NCBI RefSeq assembly: GCF_903913935.1
Contig: NZ_CAIWNH010000244.1
Span: forward strand, 1-46,091
Length of the DNA stretch: 46,091 bases
DNA from: an uncultured Mucilaginibacter sp.
GTDB taxonomy: Bacteria; Bacteroidota; Bacteroidia; Sphingobacteriales; Sphingobacteriaceae
Reading direction: 5' to 3'
Shown: one piece after another, positions 10,019-18,608 of the stretch
Position numbering within the stretch: the stretch's first letter is position 1
Layout of the letters: each line of letters starts with the position of its first letter
The notes under the pieces: generated by a model
Database searches by the model: none
What the model was told of the DNA's origin: nothing
Seen by the model: only the letters and a program-made list of their open reading frames with translations
Position numbers and translations under genes: made by a program

Positions 10019-10169
10019 AGCTTTAGTGTTATTTAAATATAACCTTTAAAAAAGCGAAAGGGTTTTTGGATCGATCAATTAAAATCAATTTAAATAATAC
10101 TTTTATTTACAACCAAATAGTAAATTTGGTTATTCGCTATATAAAATACGCTTAAGCTTGTTAGTTGCC

Positions 10170-10325
10170 ATGGCCGAAACCAAACTGACAGATGTGCCAG
10201 TAGAAAGCTTTTTAGCGGGCCTCCCCGATGAATAGGTGCGCGATAATTGTTATACCCTTATCAGCCTGATGGAAAAAGTAACCGGCGAAAAACCGGTAAT
10301 GTGGGGGAAACTTCGTAAATCTTAA
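10170..10325 (+). pseudogene. Decayed DUF1801-domain protein remnant
   Basis: In-frame MAETKLTDVPVESFLAGLPDE*VRDNCYTLISLMEKVTGEKPVMWGKLRKS*, with TAG at 10233-10235 and truncation after the MWG motif. Confidence 0.65.
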
Positions 10326-10356
10326 TTATTAAGCTAAATCAAAAAAATCATTTAAA

Positions 10357-11811
10357 TCAGTGGTTCAGATACTTCCCTGCTATCTCCGGGTAAACCACAT
10401 CTAAATAATCATTGGCTTTGCCATCCTTGTCAAAGATGCCTTCCCAGGTGCTTTTCGGTTCCCAAATAAAAGAACCCACCGCTTTTCCATTGGGCACATT
10501 AAAAGCAATATCGTTCACTTCGCGTTTTAGCTGCGAATATTCAGCCACCATTACCTGCTGCGGATACCTTTTGGCCAGGTCGGCCATGTTATATTTCAGG
10601 TCGGCAGGAGTGCCGTGCCATTTCGGATAATAAGATAAACCTATCACATCAAAAGGTACGTTGCGCTCTTTCATATTATCTAAAAAGAACCTGGCTTCGG
10701 CATTTTGACCGCCCAGCGCAATATGGAGCATAATAATGGTTTCGGGGCTAACTTGCTTTACTCCCTTCACGCCTTCGTATATCAGCTGCGCCAGGCTGTC
10801 AAGGCTACCAATGGCACCATCGGGCCATATCATGCCGTGGTTAATTTCATTACCTACCTGTACCATATCCGGCGTTGTTCCCTGGTCTTTTAACTGCTGC
10901 ATAACATCAACTGTATAGTTATAAAGTGATGTTTTCAATGCCGGGAAATCTTCGCCAACCCAGGCGGCAGGTTTGTTTTGCTGTTGCGGATCGGCCCAGT
11001 AATCGCTGTAATGAAAATCGAGTAAAAACTTCATACCGGCCGTTTTGATGCGTTTGGCCATTTGCTTCGTTTGCTCCAGGCCGCAAAAACCCTTCACCGG
11101 CGAATAACCTTTGGGCTGTGCCGGGTCCACAAATATCCGCAGCCGGATGTAGTTAAACCCATGCGCTTTCATAATCTCCATAGCGTCACGCTGAACACCT
11201 TCGTCAGCAAATTTCATACCCCGGCTTTCCAGTTGCGGTAAAAAGGAAATATCCGCACCCAATATTTTACCGCTTATTTTTTTGGGTTTGTATTTATCGT
11301 GGGTAACCACGTGCGCTATCCCCAGTTGCACCGTATGAATCTCTGTTGAACCGGTGTATAAACTATCAGCTTTTGCTTCCAGTTTAATTCTACTGAGCGT
11401 TGTTCCGGCACGTAAGATCAACCGGCAGCTGCCATGCAGATTTATTTGCCAGGTAGTATCAGTATGCGGTATAGCAGCGAAATCGCCTGCATCCATGATG
11501 TTTACAATTTTTGCGTCGCCGCTTAAGTGCAATACCACCGGGATTTGCGCATTTGCAAGGCTATCACCCTTGCTGTCAATAATTTTTATGTTGATAAGGG
11601 CCTCATCCTTACCATTGGCGATCATGGTAGTTTTGTAGGGAGTTACCTGAATTTCGGAAGGTACACCAGGAGGTTTTGGCTTCCAACGGTTTTGCTGGGC
11701 AAACAGCGCTCCGGCAGTAAATAACACTAAAAAAACTAATAGCCCGCAACGTTTAAGGCCGTGGAAAAGCATGGAGTGCATATGGTATAACATAACAGTT
11801 TGAATTGGCAC
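10357..11811 (-). CDS. Arabinogalactan endo-beta-1,4-galactanase (GH53) with N-terminal Ig-like domain
   Basis: GADISFLPQLESRGMKFADEGVQRDAMEIMKAHGFNYIRLRIFVDP, LLDFHYSDYWADP, VQVGNEINHGMIWP; N-terminal Ig-like stretch TPYKTTMIANGKDEALINIKIIDSKG. Confidence 0.92.
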   Translation of the reverse strand: MPIQTVMLYHMHSMLFHGLKRCGLLVFLVLFTAGALFAQQNRWKPKPPGVPSEIQVTPYKTTMIANGKDEALINIKIIDSKGDSLANAQIPVVLHLSGDAKIVNIMDAGDFAAIPHTDTTWQINLHGSCRLILRAGTTLSRIKLEAKADSLYTGSTEIHTVQLGIAHVVTHDKYKPKKISGKILGADISFLPQLESRGMKFADEGVQRDAMEIMKAHGFNYIRLRIFVDPAQPKGYSPVKGFCGLEQTKQMAKRIKTAGMKFLLDFHYSDYWADPQQQNKPAAWVGEDFPALKTSLYNYTVDVMQQLKDQGTTPDMVQVGNEINHGMIWPDGAIGSLDSLAQLIYEGVKGVKQVSPETIIMLHIALGGQNAEARFFLDNMKERNVPFDVIGLSYYPKWHGTPADLKYNMADLAKRYPQQVMVAEYSQLKREVNDIAFNVPNGKAVGSFIWEPKSTWEGIFDKDGKANDYLDVVYPEIAGKYLNH

Positions 11812-11937
11812 GTTAAAGGTATAATTTAAAATGTATTAATGACAATTATTTTTACAGGAAAGGGGCTTTCTATCTGATTTTTTACAAAGAAGAAAAATGC
11901 TTAGTATTTCCCGCCGCTGTTAGTGGTGATCTTATAT

Positions 11938-12894
11938 TTAGTTGTTTTTATTAAGCCAGACCACTTTTTGTTCCGGTACATGGTCTTTCCCTATAATGTC
12001 TTTGTATAAATCCGCACGCCTGGCTTTACGGTAGCGGTACCCGCCTGCCAGTTGCAGTTTATCGGGTGTAAGTGTAGCTATCGCGATATCGTTATCCAGT
12101 TCGCGGCATTCAGCAATGATATCGCCATAAGGGTCGATGATCATCGAGCATCCGTTTTTCAGTTGCTCGCCATCCATGCCTATCGCGTTAGCAAAAACTG
12201 CATAAACAGCATTATCGTAGGCCCGTGCGGGCAGCCATTTCATCAGCCACTCCCTTCCCTTCGGGCCGTCAAACTCCTGCCGAAGTGAGGTCGGGTCGGC
12301 CACCCTGTTGTCCCATAACTCAGGGTCAACAAACCCAGCTCCTGGCCGGGTTGATGGGGTGCACATGGTAACATGCGGCATAAAAATAATCTCGGCGCCC
12401 AGCAAAGCTGTTGCCCTTACATTTTCAATAACGTTATTATCATAGCAAATTAATATCCCGCATTTCCATCCATAGAGATCAAACACAACATATTCATTTC
12501 CGGGGGTGATATGCTTATTGATGAATGGGTGCAGCTTACGATATTTGGCAACCAGCCCGTTTTTATCCACACAAACGTAGGGCTTGTAAATTTTATTACC
12601 GGCATCCTTCTCAAAAAGCCCCGCCAATACTACGATGTTATATTCTGCAGCAATTTCGGTTAACTTTTTAATTGATGGGCCGTCCGGGATAAACTCTGCC
12701 AGGTCGAGCATTTGCTGCAGCGAAAAGTTAAGCGCAAATGAATATCCGGTAATTGAGCATTCATGAAAAGCAATTACATCAGCCCCTTCGCCGGCGGCTT
12801 TTGCTGCAAGCCGGCGGATAGTTTCCAGGTTGGCTTCTTTATCGCCGCTTTTGTGTTCAAATTGAGCCGTAGCGATTTTTAACATGTTCTTCAT
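11938..12894 (-). CDS. Carbon-nitrogen hydrolase (nitrilase superfamily)
   Basis: KIATAQFEHKSGDKEANL, KYRKLHPF, CGILICYDNNVIENVRATALLGAEIIFMPH (E-K-C triad). Confidence 0.9.
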   Translation of the reverse strand: MKNMLKIATAQFEHKSGDKEANLETIRRLAAKAAGEGADVIAFHECSITGYSFALNFSLQQMLDLAEFIPDGPSIKKLTEIAAEYNIVVLAGLFEKDAGNKIYKPYVCVDKNGLVAKYRKLHPFINKHITPGNEYVVFDLYGWKCGILICYDNNVIENVRATALLGAEIIFMPHVTMCTPSTRPGAGFVDPELWDNRVADPTSLRQEFDGPKGREWLMKWLPARAYDNAVYAVFANAIGMDGEQLKNGCSMIIDPYGDIIAECRELDNDIAIATLTPDKLQLAGGYRYRKARRADLYKDIIGKDHVPEQKVVWLNKNN

Positions 12895-13022
12895 AGCTTA
12901 TTTCAATGCAGATTATATTAATCTACCAAGGTAAGTTTTAGATAGCAATTTGTAATATTCCGGTACAAAAAATCAATTCCCTTTTGGGAAATCGCTTTTA
13001 GAATTTAAAGGTGGCTTTTTCC

Positions 13023-13051
13023 ATAGCGACGGGTTTCAAATCCATCGCTAT
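13023..13051. repeat. Imperfect palindrome atagcgacgggttt-c-aaatccatcgctat
   Basis: 14-bp arms with one mismatch and one wobble, 1-nt centre; intergenic upstream of the GH43 gene. Confidence 0.7.
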
Positions 13052-13218
13052 ACGGTAATCACCATCAAGTTTGCTATTTTATAAATACAGTTACCATCGA
13101 TACATTATTTTATTTACGGCTTGTATACTTAAAAGCGATTTCCCTGAGTTCACTTCAACTTCAACCGGGTATTTTAAATTAACCGTTATATTTACATTTT
13201 TATTATAGAGATAGTCAT

Positions 13219-14202
13219 ATGTCGAGCAAAATTTTCAAGTTTAAAGGGTCGTTGTCAATTATATTGTTGACCATATTGGTATCAGGCATAAATTTAAGAT
13301 CAGCCGCTCAACAAAATTTCATTAAAAACCCTATTGTACCGGGCTATTTCGCCGACCCAACTATTATTAAGGATAACGGCAACTGGTATATTTACGCTAC
13401 CATCGACCCCTGGGGCGCTGACGAGCTTGGTGTTTTGGAAACCAAAGACTTCAAAACTTTCACACAAAAACATATCAACTGGCCCACCAAAAAAGCCTGC
13501 ACCAGTCCAACATCTAACGGGTCAATGGTTTGGGCGCCATCTATCAGAAAAGTTAACGGTTTGTTCTACATGTATGTAGCTGTTGGCAGCGAAGTTTGGG
13601 CCGGTGTAAGTGAACACCCATTGGGCCCATGGCGTAATGCAAAAGCTGATAATACCCCATTAGTCACCGCTAAAGATTACCCCGCTGTTCATAATATCGA
13701 CCCGGATTGTTTTATTGATGACGATGGGCAGACCTACCTGTACTGGGGTTCGGGATTTAATTGGATAAAAGGGCATTGTATGGCAGTTAAACTGAAAAAA
13801 GATATGGTGACCTTTGATGGCGCACCGCGGGACATTACCCCGCCCCACTATTTTGAAGCGCCGCATGTGGTAAAACGAAACGGGATCTATTACCTGATGT
13901 ACTCCCAGGGAAAAGCGATAGACGCCACCTACCAGGTTCGCTATTCAACCGGGAAGACCCCTTTTGGCCCATGGACAGAAGGAATATATGATCCCATTCT
14001 TTCCACCTCAGCAGATAGCAGTACTTACGGGCCCGGTCATCACACTGTTTTTAAAGTAAACAAACAATGTTACATCCTGTATCACCGCATCCATCCACAA
14101 AAAAAAGATTATGTACTAAGAGAACTTTGTTTGGATAGTTTGAATTTTGATGCCAAAGGCAATATCCTCAAAATAAATCCAAAGGGGGTTAAGGCATTTT
14201 AG
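13219..14202 (+). CDS. Secreted glycoside hydrolase family 43-like protein
   Basis: NPIVPGYFADPTIIKDNGNWYIYAT, NIDPDCFIDDDGQTYLYWG, FEAPHVVKRNGIYYLMYS, YGPGHHTVFK; signal peptide. Confidence 0.92.
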   Translation: MSSKIFKFKGSLSIILLTILVSGINLRSAAQQNFIKNPIVPGYFADPTIIKDNGNWYIYATIDPWGADELGVLETKDFKTFTQKHINWPTKKACTSPTSNGSMVWAPSIRKVNGLFYMYVAVGSEVWAGVSEHPLGPWRNAKADNTPLVTAKDYPAVHNIDPDCFIDDDGQTYLYWGSGFNWIKGHCMAVKLKKDMVTFDGAPRDITPPHYFEAPHVVKRNGIYYLMYSQGKAIDATYQVRYSTGKTPFGPWTEGIYDPILSTSADSSTYGPGHHTVFKVNKQCYILYHRIHPQKKDYVLRELCLDSLNFDAKGNILKINPKGVKAF

Positions 14203-14216
14203 GTTTTAAAGGCTTT

Positions 14217-14810
14217 TTATACAAACCTGTACTGCAAAACAGCGGTAACATGGGGTGTTACCAATTTTATATCGTGCTTCTTATGTAAAGGGATCTCCAC
14301 AAAATCGCCCGGACCCAAAGCATAAAAGTCTTCGCCGATAGTACATTCGCAGCGCCCCTGCAAAATAAAAAAGCTTTCCAGCATATCGCCGTGTTCTTCT
14401 TCGGGAACATTGGCTTTGCTGATCACCAGCATTTGCTGAACGTCTTCATCATCTCTTATCAGGTGGCTTACAAAATCTTCTGCCGGCTCATCAGGAATTA
14501 AGTGAGTAAATAAGCGTATCCAGGGTTCGGGGTCGCCGGCATGACGGATTACCGGGAGATCGTCAATATTTAGCATCCCGGAATCTTCAAATCCAAGTGC
14601 CGAAAGTACTTTTTGTTTAACTAAAGGGCTGGGTTCAACAGCAATTACTTTCGCCAGTTTCTCCATGGCGTTTTCTATCGCTGTCAACTCCGCTTTAATT
14701 TCGGGATAAAGCATCGCCATTTGGATAAGATAAGCCTCTTCCTCCTCACCCAGCAAGCCCAGGCAATATTCCTCTAAAACACCGCTTTCAATATACTTTC
14801 CTGCATCCAT
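14217..14810 (-). CDS. Anti-sigma factor-like N-terminus fused to cupin domain
   Basis: Helical N-terminus (GVLEEYCLGLLGEEEEAYLIQMAMLYPEIKAEL) resembling RskA/ChrR-type anti-sigma; cupin motifs MLESFFILQGRCECTIGEDFYALGPGDFVEIPLHKKHDI. Confidence 0.75.
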   Translation of the reverse strand: MDAGKYIESGVLEEYCLGLLGEEEEAYLIQMAMLYPEIKAELTAIENAMEKLAKVIAVEPSPLVKQKVLSALGFEDSGMLNIDDLPVIRHAGDPEPWIRLFTHLIPDEPAEDFVSHLIRDDEDVQQMLVISKANVPEEEHGDMLESFFILQGRCECTIGEDFYALGPGDFVEIPLHKKHDIKLVTPHVTAVLQYRFV

Positions 14811-15074
14811 CAGCTGTAACCCGGCTTTGTTTAATATGATATAAATACGGAAATTTTATCAAATCAGTTTGTTAGGTGTTTGAAAAACCCTAAGGCAAAG
14901 GTAGCCAATACTTTTTTAACGACAAACAACACCCTATTAGCCTTAATATATTTGGCAATACTATTTGAACTATTGTTCAGCCATAACAGTTTAATTAAAT
15001 TAGCAGGGTTGATATAAAAAAAACGATTTAACTTTTACATACCAGGATATGGTTTAGCTTTGATAATTATATAA

Positions 15075-15452
15075 ATGAAATTCAGGATCGCCAGGCATAC
15101 TACAGACTTAAACCGCATTATGGATTTTTACGGCCGCATTTTGGGCCTGAAAGTATTGGGCGACTTTAAGGACCATCACCACTACAACGGCGTATTTATG
15201 GGTTTACCGGGCGAAAGCTGGCACATGGAGTTTACAATGTCGGACAAACAGCCAGAACACAACCCGGATGATGACGATCTGCTGGTTTTTTATGCTGCAT
15301 CCCTGGCCGAATTTGCCGAGATCAAAAAAAGGTTCATCATCAATAACGTAAAACATGTTAAACCGCAAAACCCTTATTGGGAAAAGAACGGGATCACTTT
15401 TGAGGATCCGGACGGCTACAGAATTGTAATTTCGGTAATAAGGGGACTGTAA
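15075..15452 (+). CDS. VOC family (glyoxalase/bleomycin resistance-like) protein
   Basis: KFRIARHTTDLNRIMDFYGRILGLKVLGDF...WHMEFTMS...NGITFEDPDGYRIVI. Confidence 0.88.
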   Translation: MKFRIARHTTDLNRIMDFYGRILGLKVLGDFKDHHHYNGVFMGLPGESWHMEFTMSDKQPEHNPDDDDLLVFYAASLAEFAEIKKRFIINNVKHVKPQNPYWEKNGITFEDPDGYRIVISVIRGL

Positions 15453-15677
15453 TACCAAAATAAAACTCCATTCTATCAATTTAATTCAGCCTAAAGCATT
15501 TCATCCATCAACACCTGCTTTCCAATAGCCTTAAGTCAAAATATCGGGTAATTCCCGCACTATATTCAGGTAGTATTACGCTTGCCCCCTTTTTAAATAC
15601 GCCGTTTCTTTACATCAATATTTAATAAGCTATTAATTCAGTATAATAATTAATATAAAAATCACTATAAACAGTGA

Positions 15678-15708
15678 TTGACAGCCACTTATGCACATTG
15701 TAGCTTTA
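15678..15708 (+). promoter_or_regulatory. Bacteroidota-type promoter candidate
   Basis: TTG at 15678-15680, 20-nt spacer, TAGCTTTA at 15701-15708; resembles the TTTG / TAnnTTTG -33/-7 consensus. Confidence 0.4.
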
Positions 15709-15713
15709 CAGGA

Positions 15714-15859
15714 TAAAGCAATTAAATAATTGAGGCCCGGGAGATGCCGGTAATTTAGAAGTATATATTTTAGGTAACCGGCCACCGCTTAATCAAACGT
15801 AAGAGATACAGTTAGTTAGTTTGGTTTGCCGGTACGGGGTCTCCGTATCGGCTTTTTTT
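15714..15859 (+). ncRNA. Candidate orphan small RNA (promoter-to-terminator unit without ORF)
   Basis: Bounded by the promoter-like 15678-15708 and a strong intrinsic terminator at 15828-15859; no ORF of 60 aa or more in the track. Confidence 0.35.
15828..15859 (+). terminator. Intrinsic terminator
   Basis: gccggtacgg-ggtct-ccgtatcggc-ttttttt (10-bp stem with one wobble). Confidence 0.85.
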
Positions 15860-16096
15860 AACTTAATAATTAACAATACCAGAATACGGTCAAAAAAACC
15901 ATATGAATATGTGATATAAACGGCTTTGCGGGCCATTTCATACCGGGTACTTTTGACCTAAATAAATTACTGAATATTAATAATATAAATAACGGCAATA
16001 GGGTTACTTCCAGGCTCGTGATCTTATTAAAACAACATATAAATGAGCAGGAAAAAATCACCCGAAAAAAAATTAAAAACCAATAATCAAAAAATC

Positions 16097-17113
16097 ATGA
16101 AACGGCTAACACTTTACCTTCTAATCTTTCTATTTGCTGCTACCATTATTGCCTCATGCAATAAAAACAGCAGTGTTAATCCCGCAAATACTGCCAAAAT
16201 CAGCAACAGCTCCTATATTACCCAGCTGGTTACAGTTTCAGGCAGCATCCTCTATATCGGTAACATTCTACCTACGCTTGCTGTAGGGGCAGTTGGCGAT
16301 TATTTCCTTGACGTTACAAACGGGTATGTTTACGGCCCCAAAACAGCGACATCCTGGGGAAGAGGATATTCCCTTAAAGGGCCAACAGGCTCTACAGGGG
16401 CCACCGGTGCGCCAGGCACTCCCGGAAGCCAGATCTACAGCGGCACAGGTATGCCTTCAGCAACTACCGGCGTAATTGGCGACTACTACCTCGACACCCA
16501 AAATTTTCTACTTTACGGTCCTAAAATCGCTACAGGCTGGCCTGTACCGGTGAGCCTTACCGGCCCGACTGGTCCGAAAGGCCCGGTTGGCCCTCAAGGC
16601 CCTCCGGGAGGAGCCACCAATATAAAGGTTGATACTTTTACTGTTAAAGGAAGTGATTGGCTTTGGAATTCGGTGTATGTTTACGAAACAAGCCCCGGCA
16701 GTTATACCGAATATTTTACAAGGTATTACGTTCGCCATAACAGCTCAGTTACTACCGGAGTGCTTGATACAGGCTTGGTTATGGTATATTTCACCCCAAG
16801 CCCTTTAAACAATCCTTATCAATGGGCGCCGCTGCCATACCAGTTCGATTCCTCGTTCGGATTTACGGATAACTATGTGTATGTTACAGCAGTCGGACAG
16901 GTAACACTCCATTATTTCTTTATCCAGACAGACCCTACATCTACCCTGCCTACATTAAGTACTTATAATGATGAAACCCGCAAGTTTAAAATTATAACGA
17001 TAACCGGTAGGGCATTTAAATCGGCAGTGGCAAATCATGTCAATTTTAATAATTACCAGGAGGTGAGCAGGATAACGGGCTTATGGCAACAGGACATCCG
17101 GGAACAGAAATAA
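16097..17113 (+). CDS. Collagen-like lipoprotein (copy 1)
   Basis: MKRLTLYLLIFLFAATIIASC lipobox; two GDYxLD..YGPK...W modules; Gly-X-Y stretches GPTGSTGATGAPGTPGS and GPTGPKGPVGPQGPPGG; C-terminal beta-rich domain shared with copy 2. Confidence 0.85.
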   Translation: MKRLTLYLLIFLFAATIIASCNKNSSVNPANTAKISNSSYITQLVTVSGSILYIGNILPTLAVGAVGDYFLDVTNGYVYGPKTATSWGRGYSLKGPTGSTGATGAPGTPGSQIYSGTGMPSATTGVIGDYYLDTQNFLLYGPKIATGWPVPVSLTGPTGPKGPVGPQGPPGGATNIKVDTFTVKGSDWLWNSVYVYETSPGSYTEYFTRYYVRHNSSVTTGVLDTGLVMVYFTPSPLNNPYQWAPLPYQFDSSFGFTDNYVYVTAVGQVTLHYFFIQTDPTSTLPTLSTYNDETRKFKIITITGRAFKSAVANHVNFNNYQEVSRITGLWQQDIREQK

Positions 17114-17158
17114 CAGAATATATTCCATTTAACATTTATTCACCAAAAAAATGACATT

Positions 17159-18166
17159 ATGAAACGGCTTATATTCAATATTTACACTTTATTTTCTGCT
17201 GCGATAATTTTTTCCTCTTGTCACAAAGACACAAAAGTTATCCCGCAGGACATAGCAGCTACAAATTCGCCATCGATCATCACTATGCTGACCTCGGCGG
17301 CCGGGTATGTACTTTATGGAGGCACAACCGTACCTGCTGCAAGCTATGGCACGGTTGGCGCTTACTATCTCGACCTGCTTAACGGCACCATATACGGACC
17401 CAAAACGGCTTCGGGCTGGGGGAGCGGATTATCGTTAAAAGGTAACACCGGCGCTCCGGGCAACACCGGGCCGAAAGGCGCCGCCGGAAGTAAAATTTAT
17501 GCCGGAGGCGTAGCACCGGCTGCTACAACCGGCGCCCTTGGCGACTATTACCTTGACAGGGTAACGGCATTTTTATATGGCCCTAAAACTGCATCAGGCT
17601 GGGGCATCCCGGTTACACTAAAAGGGCCCGCAGGCGCTCCGGGAAACCCCGGACCAACCGGGCCGACAGGAAAAAATGCAAATGTATTTTCAGATGTATT
17701 TACCTTGAAGGGCAGCGATTGGTTGTGGAACTCGCAGTATGTTTATGAAACAAGCCCCGGCAGCTATACCGAATATTTTACCAGGTATTATGTACGCCCG
17801 AATGCAAAAATCAATGCCGACGTATTGAATAATGGTATGGTGTTAGTATACTTTACGCCGAGCCCGATAAACAATCCAAACCAATGGGAGCCTTTGCCGT
17901 ACCAGTTCGACTCCTCGTTTGGATATACCTATAACTATGAATTTGTACCGGCAATGGGCCAGGTAACTTTACATTATTTCTTTATTCAGACAGACCCTAC
18001 AGCTACCCTGCCTACGTTAAGCACTTATAATGACGAGACACGACAGTTTAAAGTGGTTACTATTTTGGGCGAAGCCGGCATATTTATGCTTGCACATCAT
18101 GTTAATTTAAATAATTACCAGGAAGTGAGCAAAGTAACCGGCTTGTGGCAGCAAGATGCCAGATAG
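17159..18166 (+). CDS. Collagen-like lipoprotein (copy 2, tandem paralogue)
   Basis: MKRLIFNIYTLFSAAIIFSSC lipobox; same architecture; C-terminal domain nearly colinear with copy 1 (KGSDWLWNSxYVYETSPGSYTEYFTRYYVR). Confidence 0.87.
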   Translation: MKRLIFNIYTLFSAAIIFSSCHKDTKVIPQDIAATNSPSIITMLTSAAGYVLYGGTTVPAASYGTVGAYYLDLLNGTIYGPKTASGWGSGLSLKGNTGAPGNTGPKGAAGSKIYAGGVAPAATTGALGDYYLDRVTAFLYGPKTASGWGIPVTLKGPAGAPGNPGPTGPTGKNANVFSDVFTLKGSDWLWNSQYVYETSPGSYTEYFTRYYVRPNAKINADVLNNGMVLVYFTPSPINNPNQWEPLPYQFDSSFGYTYNYEFVPAMGQVTLHYFFIQTDPTATLPTLSTYNDETRQFKVVTILGEAGIFMLAHHVNLNNYQEVSKVTGLWQQDAR

Positions 18167-18195
18167 CACAATCTGATTAATAAATCGTTTGGTTT

Positions 18196-18228
18196 GCCGC
18201 CGCGGGATTTTCCCGTGGCGGCTTTTTT
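18196..18228 (+). terminator. Intrinsic terminator after collagen-like pair
   Basis: gccgccgcggga-ttt-tcccgtggcggc-tttttt; 12-bp stem with one wobble. Confidence 0.9.
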
Positions 18229-18288
18229 ATTCGATGATGGTCAAAACAAAATTCTGTTTTTATTTATTCTGTAATAAAAATATTAAAA

Positions 18289-18501
18289 ATGAACAGGACC
18301 ATCGGGATAGCATTAATCATCATCGGAGCAGTAATGATCATATGGACCGGCTTTACCTACACCAAAAAAGAAAAAGTTGTTGATGCCGGCCCTATCCAAA
18401 TAAGTGCAGATAGAGAAAAAACAGTAAACTGGCCACCCTACCTTGGGGGAATATTGTTAATTGGAGGTATTGTAATTGTTGCTACCGCGAGGAAGAGGTA
18501 A
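18289..18501 (+). CDS. Small two-TM membrane protein (70 aa)
   Basis: MNRTIGIALIIIGAVMIIWTGFTYTKKEKVVDAGPIQISADREKTVNWPPYLGGILLIGGIVIVATARKR. Confidence 0.75.
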   Translation: MNRTIGIALIIIGAVMIIWTGFTYTKKEKVVDAGPIQISADREKTVNWPPYLGGILLIGGIVIVATARKR

Positions 18502-18608
18502 AAGGCGAAAGGTTAATGCATAAAGCTTGAGTGGTTTAGTTGCTGCTTTCATTCTACCTTTAAGCTTTCGCCTTTCTGCTTTCAGCTTTTCCGCTTACCT
18601 TAGCACCA

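Noticed and set aside
10357-14202. GH53-nitrilase-GH43 stretch as a polysaccharide utilisation locus
   Set aside because: No SusC/SusD pair in the window, and genes are on different strands; not supported as a PUL.
18189-18383. 64-aa ORF starting in the terminator
   Set aside because: Overlaps the intrinsic terminator and the better supported membrane protein at 18289 in another frame.
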